The notes below the pieces were generated by a model. The model did no database searches and was not told where the DNA came from. It was given only the letters and a program-made list of their open reading frames with translations. From contig DLQV01000061.1 in NCBI GenBank assembly GCA_002474415.1, positions 1 to 23,431 of the forward strand: 23,431 nt of DNA, written 5' to 3'. Source of the DNA: Lachnospiraceae bacterium UBA7598. Its GTDB lineage: Bacteria > Bacillota > Clostridia > Lachnospirales > Lachnospiraceae. The translations under genes and the position numbers were made by a program. Of this stretch, positions 16,291 through 23,170 are shown piece after piece; within the stretch, counting starts at the first letter, position 1, and each line of letters opens with the position of its first letter.

Positions 16291-17248
16291 AGGAAACCTG
16301 CATAGCCATACAACCAACTCCGATGGTATCTGGACACCGGAACAGTCAGCAAAAAATTACCGGGAAGCAGGATATTCTTTTTTGTGTTTCAGTGATCATG
16401 ATCTTTATACGGATTACCGTCAGGAACTGGGGGAAAAGGATTTTCTTATTCTTCCGGGAGTTGAAGCTACTGCAGTATTGTTTGATGATGAGGGAAATAC
16501 GGTCAGACTGCATCATATGAATGGAATTCTCGGAACAGAGAGCATGCAAAAGGATGCGTCGGAAAATACCTTTTCACATATGGAAAAAGTAGAGCCGGAC
16601 ATTTATTACGGAACGGACTGGGATGGAAATAAAACAGGGAAAAAACTTGCAGAGAGATTAAAGAGTCATGGTTGTATCGTGACGTATAATCATCCAATCT
16701 GGTCACGTGTAAGACCGGAAGATTTTATCAATATTCCGGATATCGATATGTTGGAAATTTTTAATTATAACACCGTTAATGAGTGTGGCACGGGTTATGA
16801 TGTAACCTATTGGGATCTGATGCTTCGCAGCGGCAGACATATGAATGCGGATGCGACAGATGATAATCACAATGGGGGAAGTTTTCCAGATTCGTTTGGT
16901 GGATATATTGTTGTGCAGGCGGAAGAACTTTCCCATGAAGCAATCTGTCAGGCAATTTTAAACGGAGAATATTATTCTTCTTCAGGTCCGGAACTATATG
17001 ATTGGAAGGTGGAAAATAACCAGTTTATTGTGAATTGCAGTGCGGTGGAACGCATCAATATCATTGTCGGCGGGCCGGTAGCTTTTGGTGTGACCCGGTT
17101 GTCGGAACATGGAGTGCCTCTGACAGAAGCATTTTATCCGTTAACAGGAAAAGAAACATATATTCGTGCAGAATGTATAGATGAGCATGGGCACACGGCA
17201 TGGACAAATCCTATCTGGTTGTCAGAATTTACGAAAAGGAGGAAATAA
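16274..17248 (+). CDS. PHP-domain metallohydrolase, CehA/McbA-like
   Basis: A 324-residue protein with a complete-looking PHP metal site: NLHSHTTNSDG (His10, His12), SDHD (Asp41, His42), PGVEATA (Glu64), TYNHPIW (His140), and the ATDDNH segment (Asp197, His199). PHP proteins hydrolyse phosphoesters or related bonds using two or three metal ions. The C-terminal third (about 220-324) looks beta-rich and may be a ligand-binding appendage. The start ATG lies within the last 17 bases of the DUF4127 gene, preceded by CTGGAGGTG. nanE follows after 3 bases. No signal peptide is present. A sugar phosphodiester or phosphate-decorated glycan is a reasonable substrate guess and no more. Confidence 0.85.
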   Translation: MKRWYKGNLHSHTTNSDGIWTPEQSAKNYREAGYSFLCFSDHDLYTDYRQELGEKDFLILPGVEATAVLFDDEGNTVRLHHMNGILGTESMQKDASENTFSHMEKVEPDIYYGTDWDGNKTGKKLAERLKSHGCIVTYNHPIWSRVRPEDFINIPDIDMLEIFNYNTVNECGTGYDVTYWDLMLRSGRHMNADATDDNHNGGSFPDSFGGYIVVQAEELSHEAICQAILNGEYYSSSGPELYDWKVENNQFIVNCSAVERINIIVGGPVAFGVTRLSEHGVPLTEAFYPLTGKETYIRAECIDEHGHTAWTNPIWLSEFTKRRK

Positions 17249-17251
17249 GAG

Positions 17252-17932
17252 ATGAATGTATTTGATAAAATAAAAGGAGGTTTGATCGTCTCCTGTCAGG
17301 CATTGGAGACCGAGCCTCTTTACAGTTCAAAAATTATGGCGAGGATGGCATTTGCAGCAAAAGAAGGCGGTGCCGTTGGAATTCGCGCAAATACACCGGA
17401 AGACATTATTGCAATTAAAAAGGAAGTGGATCTTCCGGTGATCGGTTTATATAAAGTAGACTATGATAATTCGGAAATTTATATCACACCAACCATGAAA
17501 GAAATTGATGCCATCATGACAGCCGCACCGGATATCATTGCATTGGATGCAACAAACCGGAAACGGCCGGATGGAAGCACCATAGAAACGTTTTTCCCAG
17601 AAGTGCGTAAAAAATATCCGGATATGGTCTTTATGGCAGATTGTGCATCTTATGAAGATGGCATGCGTGCACAGGAACTTGGGTTTGACATTGTTGGAAC
17701 AACACTTTGTGGTTATACACCGGATACCAAAGGGACAGAAATTCCATGTTTTCCAATGTTAGAAAAGCTGGCGCACGATTTGACAATCCCGCTGATCGCA
17801 GAGGGAGGAATCTGGGAGCCGCAGCAGTTACAGAAAGCATTTGCGTGTGGTGCATATGCGGCAGTGATAGGTACTGCAATCACAAGACCGCGGGAAATTA
17901 CAAAAAGATTTGTAAATGCAATTACGAAATAA
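17252..17932 (+). CDS. nanE: N-acetylmannosamine-6-phosphate 2-epimerase
   Basis: Converts ManNAc-6-P to GlcNAc-6-P, feeding NagA. The 226-residue TIM-barrel protein has the family marks GGLIVSCQALETEPLYSS (9-26), GGAVGIRAN (39-47), GLYKVDY with the catalytic Lys at 68, ALDATNRKRPDG (97-108), ADCASYEDG (129-137) and IAEGGIW with the Glu at 184. AAGGAGG lies inside the end of the PHP gene, and the ATG follows 3 bases after that stop. It is the last gene of the locus and is followed by a terminator. No sialic-acid lyase (nanA) is in the window, so the ManNAc source may be something other than sialic acid. Confidence 0.94.
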   Translation: MNVFDKIKGGLIVSCQALETEPLYSSKIMARMAFAAKEGGAVGIRANTPEDIIAIKKEVDLPVIGLYKVDYDNSEIYITPTMKEIDAIMTAAPDIIALDATNRKRPDGSTIETFFPEVRKKYPDMVFMADCASYEDGMRAQELGFDIVGTTLCGYTPDTKGTEIPCFPMLEKLAHDLTIPLIAEGGIWEPQQLQKAFACGAYAAVIGTAITRPREITKRFVNAITK

Positions 17933-17945
17933 AGGTAAATTTACG

Positions 17946-17982
17946 AAAGGGAAGCTTGTTTTAAAAACGGCTTCCTTTTTTT
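17946..17982 (+). terminator. Rho-independent terminator of the amino-sugar locus
   Basis: GGAAGC (17950-17955) pairs with GCTTCC (17970-17975), extended outward by a G-T and three A-T pairs, with a 14-base loop and seven T (17976-17982). It starts 13 bases after the nanE stop. Confidence 0.85.
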
Positions 17983-18039
17983 GCGGAAAAAGATAAGAAA
18001 TTACATAGGAAGAAATAAAAACGACATTTTACTATTTTC

Positions 18040-18068
18040 TTGACGAATTCCACCGGAAAAGGTAGAAT
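18040..18068 (+). promoter_or_regulatory. Strong promoter of the AbiEi/AbiEii-like pair
   Basis: TTGACG (18040-18045), a 17-base spacer and TAGAAT (18063-18068), each one base from consensus. CGACATTTT (18022-18030) and AAAATGTCG (18105-18113, overlapping the start codon) form a perfect 9-bp inverted repeat bracketing the promoter. AbiEi antitoxins are known to autoregulate through inverted repeats, so this is a candidate operator pair, though a chance origin is possible. Confidence 0.75.
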
Positions 18069-18107
18069 ACGGAGTGAAATACCACGTTAATTTTTATGGA
18101 GCGGAAA

Positions 18108-18737
18108 ATGTCGACAAATACAAAAAAGAGTAAATCATCAGAAGAAACATTGGAAAAACTGCGCGCTTTCATTAACGAAAAAGGCGGCATTGTAAAAAAA
18201 GAAGAATTTGCGGCACTTGATGTGGATTACCGCAAGATTCTGGAATTTGTGGAGGCCGGGACACTGGTGCGGATAAAAAACGGTTATTATACCGACCGGA
18301 TCGACCGCTTTTCCGAGGAAGAACTGATCGCGCGGCTGTTTCCGGATGCGCGTCTGTGCATGGAAAGTGCGCTCTATGCGTATGGATATATCCGGGAAAA
18401 GCCTTACGGATGGCACTTAGCAGTGGACAAAAATACATCCAAGTCGCGGTTTAAGATGGATTATCCGAAAGTAATCCCATACTATACAGAACCGGAAGCT
18501 TTGGAGCTTGGTTCCACAACGATTGAGCAGAATGGGCTGACGTTTCAGATTTACGACAAGGAACGGATGATCTGTGACTGCCTGAAATATGAGGCAAAGC
18601 TTGACCGGGCGATTTTCCGGGAGGCGATCCAGTCCTATATCCGGGACAATGATAAAGATATTTCCATGCTGATGGAATATGCCAGAGCGCGTAAAGTAAC
18701 AGGAAAGGTACAGAGTCTGATCGGAGTGTGGCTGTAA
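18108..18737 (+). CDS. AbiEi-family antitoxin-like transcriptional regulator
   Basis: A 209-residue protein of the AbiEi type, the antitoxin/repressor of type IV AbiE toxin-antitoxin systems. An N-terminal winged helix (about 15-65: LRAFINEKGGIVKKEEF, VEAGTLVRIKNGYY) is followed by the AbiEi C-terminal domain, including ARLCMESALYAYGY (81-94), YGWHLAV and the signature-like YDKERMICDCLKYE (149-162). The start ATG 18108 is chosen because GGAG lies 6 bases upstream; the in-frame ATG at 18096 has no ribosome binding site. Its TAA overlaps the ATG of the next gene by one base (TAATG), the usual coupled arrangement of AbiE pairs. Confidence 0.85.
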   Translation: MSTNTKKSKSSEETLEKLRAFINEKGGIVKKEEFAALDVDYRKILEFVEAGTLVRIKNGYYTDRIDRFSEEELIARLFPDARLCMESALYAYGYIREKPYGWHLAVDKNTSKSRFKMDYPKVIPYYTEPEALELGSTTIEQNGLTFQIYDKERMICDCLKYEAKLDRAIFREAIQSYIRDNDKDISMLMEYARARKVTGKVQSLIGVWL

Positions 18738-19651
18738 TGAAAGTCGGTGTATGTGAGGCAACAGAACTGAAAAAGAGAAGTGAAATGCTCTCCATTCCAT
18801 TTGCAGATCTCCTGTGGGGATATGCGGTGGAAGATCTGATGCTGCGTGTCAGTACGTCTGCATACCGTGAATTTTTATGGCTGATGAGCCTGCCGCTTCT
18901 GGGAGAAGAGGCATATCGGCAGCGCGCCAAGAAGCGCATTCGCTTTTTTTATAAGGGAAGTGAGGAAGAACTCACGCCGGACAAACTGCAACCCGGCCAG
19001 CGATTATCTATCGCAATGGGCGAGCATATCAAAGCAACGCTTTTTGCAAAAGAAAATGCACAGAAGATCTGTTGGGAAGGTACGGTGACGGCATTGAGCG
19101 GCGGAATCCGGCTCAGCATGACTGCTAAGTATTTTGACATGAAGGTTCCGCTAAACATTGAGATCTACAGTTTTGGTGCGATCAGTCAGATTCCGGGAAC
19201 AAGAGAAGAAGAACTGATTGCAGTGGGCGGAGGCAGAAAAATTTCCTATCTGGTGTATTCGCCGGAGAGTGAACTGAGTTATGATCTGTTTGCGATTATG
19301 GACAAGCTGGAACTGATCGGCAGCATGGGAAGTTATTATGATGCATACCGGCTGCTCAAGACACAGCCGCTCAGCGGGCGTTATGTGCTGGAGGAACTGA
19401 CGATGCTTACCGCTGCATCTCCGAAGATGCGAAAAGAGCAGAGATTAAAGCAGCTGGACGGATACCGGACTTACACATATATGCGCAAGCGCTGGGAAAA
19501 GTATCTACGTAACCATGGGCTGGCAGAGGTTTCCTGGGAAGACGCAATCAATCTGATTCTGGCGTTTGTGTCCCCGATCTGGGAGAGTCTGTGCCGCAAT
19601 GAGATCTTTTTTGATGACTGGATGCCGGAACTTGGCCGGTTCTTAGGATAG
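18737..19651 (+). CDS. AbiEii-like protein lacking recognisable nucleotidyltransferase motifs
   Basis: A 304-residue protein. Several segments follow the AbiEii/DUF1814 toxin pattern: YAVEDLMLRVSTSAYREFLWL (29-49) for the usual ALERxLYRLSxSxYRDxFxLKG stretch, VPLNIEIYSFGAISQIPG (137-154) for IPLQIDIGFGDxVTPxP, DKLELIGSMGSYYDAYRLL (189-207) for the EKLExxxxxxxxxKDFYDLW helix, and a C-terminal WEKYLRNHGL...LILAFVSPIWESL tail. The catalytic parts, the KG(G/A)xxL glycine motif and the RxTxDID acidic pair, are replaced by LMSLPLLGEE and RAKKRIRF. The ATG 18737 is preferred over GTG 18728 because the GGAG at 18723 would leave only one base before the GTG. The protein may be catalytically dead or may have another activity. 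Confidence 0.7.
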   Translation: MKVGVCEATELKKRSEMLSIPFADLLWGYAVEDLMLRVSTSAYREFLWLMSLPLLGEEAYRQRAKKRIRFFYKGSEEELTPDKLQPGQRLSIAMGEHIKATLFAKENAQKICWEGTVTALSGGIRLSMTAKYFDMKVPLNIEIYSFGAISQIPGTREEELIAVGGGRKISYLVYSPESELSYDLFAIMDKLELIGSMGSYYDAYRLLKTQPLSGRYVLEELTMLTAASPKMRKEQRLKQLDGYRTYTYMRKRWEKYLRNHGLAEVSWEDAINLILAFVSPIWESLCRNEIFFDDWMPELGRFLG

Positions 19652-19661
19652 TGGAGGAAAT

Positions 19662-21062
19662 ATGCTGGAACAAAAACTGAATGAACTGGAACAATCGGAC
19701 ATATATCCGTTTCATATGCCCGGCCATAAACGGGCATTCCTGCCTTTTACCAATCCCTATGCCATTGATATTACGGAAATTGAGGGATTTGATAATCTTC
19801 ACCATGCAACCGGAATTCTGCAGGAGGCGCAGCAGAAAGCGGCAGATCTGTATGGTGCAAAAAAAACGTATTATCTGGTAAACGGAAGCACCTGCGGCCT
19901 TCTTGCGGCGATCAGTGCAGCAGTCCCACGGGGCGAAAAAATCCTTGTGGCGAGAAACTGTCACAAAGCGGTATATCACGCGATGTATCTGCGGCAGCTG
20001 GTTCCTGTTTATCTCTATCCGGAAGATACCGCCTACGGCATCCAGGGGCAGGTGACACCACAGATGGTGCGAAAGCAGCTGGAACAGACACCGGATATCC
20101 GGGCTGTTGTCATCACTTCCCCGACATACGACGGAGTTGTATCGGATATCCAGAGCATTGCGAACATTGTGCATGCGTATGGGATTCCGCTGATCGTGGA
20201 TGAAGCGCATGGAGCACATTTCGGGTTTTCTCCGGGGTTTCCGGAAAATGCCACAAGGCTTGGCGCGGATGCGGTGATTATGAGTGTACACAAAACACTT
20301 CCCGCATTTACACAGACCGCATTGCTGCATCTGTGTTCCGACCGGATTGCGGAGAAAAAGGTCGCACAATTTCTGGGGATTTATGAGACAAGTTCTCCGT
20401 CATACATTCTGATGGCGGGGATTGAAAAAAGTCTGCAGATCATAGAAAAAGACCGCAAAATGCTGTTTGCAGCATACAGCAGAAGACTTGCAGAGTTTCG
20501 GGATAAGATCAAAAATCTGAAAACACTGCAGGTATTACAGCCATCCGATTTTTCAAAACAGGAAGCGTTCTCGTTTGATCCGGGAAAACTTCTGATCTTG
20601 ACCGGAAACAGCATGAGCGGACAGAACCTTCAGGAGATATTGTTACGGGAATATGGTCTGCAGATGGAGATGGCAAGCGGAAACTATGTAGTTGCCATGA
20701 CTTCCATTATGGATACGGACGAAGGTTTTGCGCGGCTTTCGGATGCACTGGAATGTATTGACGGAACGGTTCATAAGAAGGAAGAAACCGGAGCGATTTC
20801 ACCGCGGGAGATTTATCGGGAACAAAAAACGGTCATGACGATTGATCAGGCGCTGGACGCAGAACAAAAAACGGTCCGGCTGGAGGAAGCCGCGGGAGCG
20901 GTGAGCGGGGATTATGTGTATCTGTATCCGCCCGGAATTCCGATTCTTGTGCCTGGCGAAGCGATTGACGTGCAGACCGCAGAAACGATCCGGCATTGTA
21001 TCCGGCTGGGCCTGGAGGTAGAGGGACTGCCGGATTTGACGTGTATAAACGTTGTGAAATGA
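19662..21062 (+). CDS. Orn/Lys/Arg decarboxylase-family PLP enzyme (YaaO/SpeA-like)
   Basis: A 466-residue fold-type I PLP enzyme of the group III basic amino-acid decarboxylase family. Motifs are FHMPGHKR (17-24), VNGSTCGLLAAI (73-84) for the phosphate/PLP region, RNCHKAVYHA (98-107), SPTYDGVVSD (153-162), VDEAHGAHF (179-187) with Asp180 and His183 contacting PLP, and SVHKTLPAFTQ with the PLP lysine at 211. The C-terminal domain carries the YLYPPGIPILVPGE segment expected in arginine/lysine decarboxylases. The start follows GGAGG and lies only 10 bases after the AbiEii-like stop. As in B. subtilis yaaO, it is followed by a nucleotide kinase, yaaR, holB and ricT. Substrate (Arg, Lys or Orn) is not determined. 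Confidence 0.9.
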   Translation: MLEQKLNELEQSDIYPFHMPGHKRAFLPFTNPYAIDITEIEGFDNLHHATGILQEAQQKAADLYGAKKTYYLVNGSTCGLLAAISAAVPRGEKILVARNCHKAVYHAMYLRQLVPVYLYPEDTAYGIQGQVTPQMVRKQLEQTPDIRAVVITSPTYDGVVSDIQSIANIVHAYGIPLIVDEAHGAHFGFSPGFPENATRLGADAVIMSVHKTLPAFTQTALLHLCSDRIAEKKVAQFLGIYETSSPSYILMAGIEKSLQIIEKDRKMLFAAYSRRLAEFRDKIKNLKTLQVLQPSDFSKQEAFSFDPGKLLILTGNSMSGQNLQEILLREYGLQMEMASGNYVVAMTSIMDTDEGFARLSDALECIDGTVHKKEETGAISPREIYREQKTVMTIDQALDAEQKTVRLEEAAGAVSGDYVYLYPPGIPILVPGEAIDVQTAETIRHCIRLGLEVEGLPDLTCINVVK

Positions 21063-21080
21063 TGGCAAATATATTATACT
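21052..21080 (+). promoter_or_regulatory. Possible internal promoter before the guanylate-kinase-like gene
   Basis: TTGTGA (21052-21057), a 17-base spacer and TATACT (21075-21080). The -35 overlaps the end of the decarboxylase gene, and the start codon is 15 bases after the -10. It could give the kinase-yaaR-holB-ricT genes transcription independent of the AbiE promoter. Confidence 0.4.
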
Positions 21081-21095
21081 AGAGGAAAGAGATAA

Positions 21096-21698
21096 ATGGG
21101 CAAAATTTATTGTGTCATGGGAAAGAGTTCTTCCGGAAAAGACAGTATCTACAGCCGGATCATGCAACAGGGAGATCCTGCGCTTGCGCGCATTGTACCG
21201 TATACCACCCGGCCCCGCAGAGAGGGAGAGACGGATGGCAGAGAATATGTGTTTACGGATGAGACACATGTACAGCAGCTGGAAAGCGCAGGCAAGGTGA
21301 TCGAGCTGCGGGCATATCACACGGTCTATGGGATCTGGAAATATTTTACGGTGGATGATGGAAGAATTGACCTGTCGGCGCACAGTTATCTGTATATTGT
21401 GACACTGGAAGGGTATCAGAAAATACAAAGATACTTTGGAAGCTCGCGGGTGGTGCCGATTTATATAGAAGTGGAGGATGGCGAGCGGCTGCTTCGGGCG
21501 ATTGCCAGGGAGCGACAGCAGAAAACTCCGCAGTATGAAGAAATGTGCCGGAGATTTCTTGCGGATGCAGCTGATTTTTCCGAGGAAAAACTGACAGAGG
21601 CAGGCATCACACGACGGTTTGTAAATAATGATATGGAAGTAACCATCCGGGAGATCACGGAATATATCCGGCGGGATATGTTCGGGATGGAGAAATAG
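21096..21698 (+). CDS. Guanylate kinase-like protein
   Basis: A 200-residue P-loop protein of the guanylate kinase family. The Walker A is GKSSSGKDS (9-17), followed by IVPYTTRPRREGETDGREYVF (about 33-53), which is the GMP-binding region (TTRxxRxGExxGxxY). The C-terminal half is less typical, lacking an obvious 'DIDVQG' segment; it reads SYLYIVTLEGYQK instead. Usual Gmk proteins have about 190-205 residues, so length is normal. It occupies the position held by tmk in the B. subtilis yaaO-tmk-yaaQ-yaaR-holB cluster. It could be a second guanylate kinase or a specialised paralogue; the main gmk may be elsewhere. The start is ATG 21096 after AGAGGAAAGAG. Confidence 0.8.
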   Translation: MGKIYCVMGKSSSGKDSIYSRIMQQGDPALARIVPYTTRPRREGETDGREYVFTDETHVQQLESAGKVIELRAYHTVYGIWKYFTVDDGRIDLSAHSYLYIVTLEGYQKIQRYFGSSRVVPIYIEVEDGERLLRAIARERQQKTPQYEEMCRRFLADAADFSEEKLTEAGITRRFVNNDMEVTIREITEYIRRDMFGMEK

Positions 21699-21715
21699 GA
21701 TAAGAGGATTTCTAT

Positions 21716-22156
21716 ATGGCGATAAAAGTAAACGATATATCCGCGGTCAATCAGGTACCGGAAGCCACAAAAACAGTAGAAGGCGACGGTTCATTCAAGT
21801 TTACACTTGCAAGTGCGATCACGGATGCGGATCTGCAGGCAAAGGTGGATGAACTGCTCAGTGATATTACGGCACAGGGAAACCGTCTTGCGGAGCACAT
21901 GGACATCCGGGATATGAAAAAGTACCGTGGACTGGTAAAAGATTTTCTGAATGAAGTAGTTTACCGTTCCCACCGGTTTTCAAGAGAGAACTTTCTTGAC
22001 CGCAGGGGACGCCACCGGGTATACGGCATTATTCGCCTGATCGATAAGAATCTGGATGAGCTGGCAAGCGAGCTGGTGGCAGACGAAAAGGATCATATTT
22101 CGATTCTGGACCGTATTGGAGAAATTAAAGGACTTCTGTTGGATATTTTGACCTAG
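21716..22156 (+). CDS. yaaR: YaaR (DUF327) family protein
   Basis: A 146-residue conserved small protein of unknown function, almost always found next to holB in Firmicutes. Visible features are an N-terminal flexible segment, a helical core ([43 protein letters not shown]), and the family-typical block [28 protein letters not shown]. It begins 17 bases after the kinase stop with AAGAGGA upstream and ends 23 bases before the holB start. The identification rests on both the sequence block and the gene order. Confidence 0.88.
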   Translation: MAIKVNDISAVNQVPEATKTVEGDGSFKFTLASAITDADLQAKVDELLSDITAQGNRLAEHMDIRDMKKYRGLVKDFLNEVVYRSHRFSRENFLDRRGRHRVYGIIRLIDKNLDELASELVADEKDHISILDRIGEIKGLLLDILT

Positions 22157-22179
22157 ACAGATACAAGGAGGGGATGACT

Positions 22180-23169
22180 ATGGCAGGATTTTCAGACATC
22201 ATTGGACATGAACAGATCATCGAGCATTTGAAGAATGCAATTGCCCTCGACAAAGTCAGCCATGCATATATTTTTAACGGACCAAAGCTTTCCGGGAAAA
22301 TGATGCTTGCAGAGGCTTTTGCCATGGCACTGCAATGTGAGGGAGAAGGAACAAGGCCATGCCTTTCCTGCCGCTCCTGCAAACAGGCGATGGATCATAA
22401 TCAGCCCGATATTATCTATGTATCCCATGAAAAGCCGAATACGATCGGGGTGGACGATATCCGTACCCAGATTAATAACGATATTGTGATAAAACCATAC
22501 AGCAGCCGTTACAAAGTGTATATTGTGGATGAGGCGGAAAAAATGAACCAGCAGGCACAGAACGCATTGCTGAAAACAATCGAGGAACCGCCGGCATATG
22601 CGGTCATCCTGCTTCTCACCACAAATGCGGACAGTTTTCTGCCCACGATTTTGTCGCGCTGCATTACACTGAATCTCAAAGTGGTAAAAGAAGATGTAAT
22701 CAAAGCTTATCTGATGAAAACATATCACATTCCGGATTACCAGGCAGATGTATGTGCTGCATTTTCCCAGGGAAATGTAGGAAAAGCCATTCAGCTGGCA
22801 TCTTCCGAAGAATTTGGGGAACTGAAAGCGTCGGTGCTGCAGCTGATGAAGCGTCTGGAAGACATTGATCTGTATGAAATGACAGCAGCAGTAAAACAGA
22901 TTGCAGAGTATAAGCTGACGGTCAATGATTATTTTGATCTTATGATGATCTGGTTCCGTGATGTACTTTACATGAAAGCAACCAATGATGTAAACGGACT
23001 CATTTTTAAGGATGAGGTTTATGACATAAAAAAACAGGCAGCAAAGCGGTCGTATCAGGGAATTGAGACGATCATCCGTGCACTTGAGACAGCGAAAGTC
23101 CGGATTTCGGCAAATGTAAATTTCGATCTCGTGATCGAACTGCTGTTACTGACAATTAAGGAGAATTAA
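22180..23169 (+). CDS. holB: DNA polymerase III delta prime subunit
   Basis: Clamp-loader delta' subunit, helping DnaX and delta load the beta clamp. The 329-residue product has FSDIIGHEQIIEHLKNAI (4-21), a modified Walker A GPKLSGKM (34-41) with Met instead of Ser/Thr, zinc-binding cysteines at 53, 61, 64 and 67, the Walker B-like YIVDEAEKMNQQAQNALLK (114-132), and the SRC motif (159-161). delta' is normally the stator and need not hydrolyse ATP, so the altered P-loop is not alarming. Start ATG 22180 is preferred over ATG 22174: AAGGAGGGG (22165-22173) abuts 22174 directly but is well spaced for 22180. The ricT gene begins one base after its stop. Confidence 0.93.
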   Translation: MAGFSDIIGHEQIIEHLKNAIALDKVSHAYIFNGPKLSGKMMLAEAFAMALQCEGEGTRPCLSCRSCKQAMDHNQPDIIYVSHEKPNTIGVDDIRTQINNDIVIKPYSSRYKVYIVDEAEKMNQQAQNALLKTIEEPPAYAVILLLTTNADSFLPTILSRCITLNLKVVKEDVIKAYLMKTYHIPDYQADVCAAFSQGNVGKAIQLASSEEFGELKASVLQLMKRLEDIDLYEMTAAVKQIAEYKLTVNDYFDLMMIWFRDVLYMKATNDVNGLIFKDEVYDIKKQAAKRSYQGIETIIRALETAKVRISANVNFDLVIELLLLTIKEN

Positions 23170-23170
23170 T

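Noticed and set aside
15247..16317. Long open frame on the minus strand opposite the DUF4127 gene (356 codons)
   Set aside because: It lies antisense to a gene with clear family motifs, shows no domain pattern and has a Cys/His/Ile/Leu-rich shadow composition.
19548..20369. Minus-strand open frame of 273 codons over the decarboxylase 5' half
   Set aside because: The plus-strand gene has an intact PLP-enzyme sequence; the antisense product has no recognisable motif and no ribosome binding site was noted.
17983..21700. Higher GC by eye from about 18.1 to 21.7 kb as evidence of horizontal transfer
   Set aside because: The richer stretch includes conserved housekeeping genes (decarboxylase, kinase) as well as the AbiE-like pair, so it does not mark an island boundary; no flanking repeats or tRNA were seen.
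22213..22404. HolB Walker A with Met instead of Ser/Thr as a sign of a broken gene
   Set aside because: delta' subunits often have degenerate P-loops and serve a structural role; zinc cysteines, Walker B region and SRC motif are intact.
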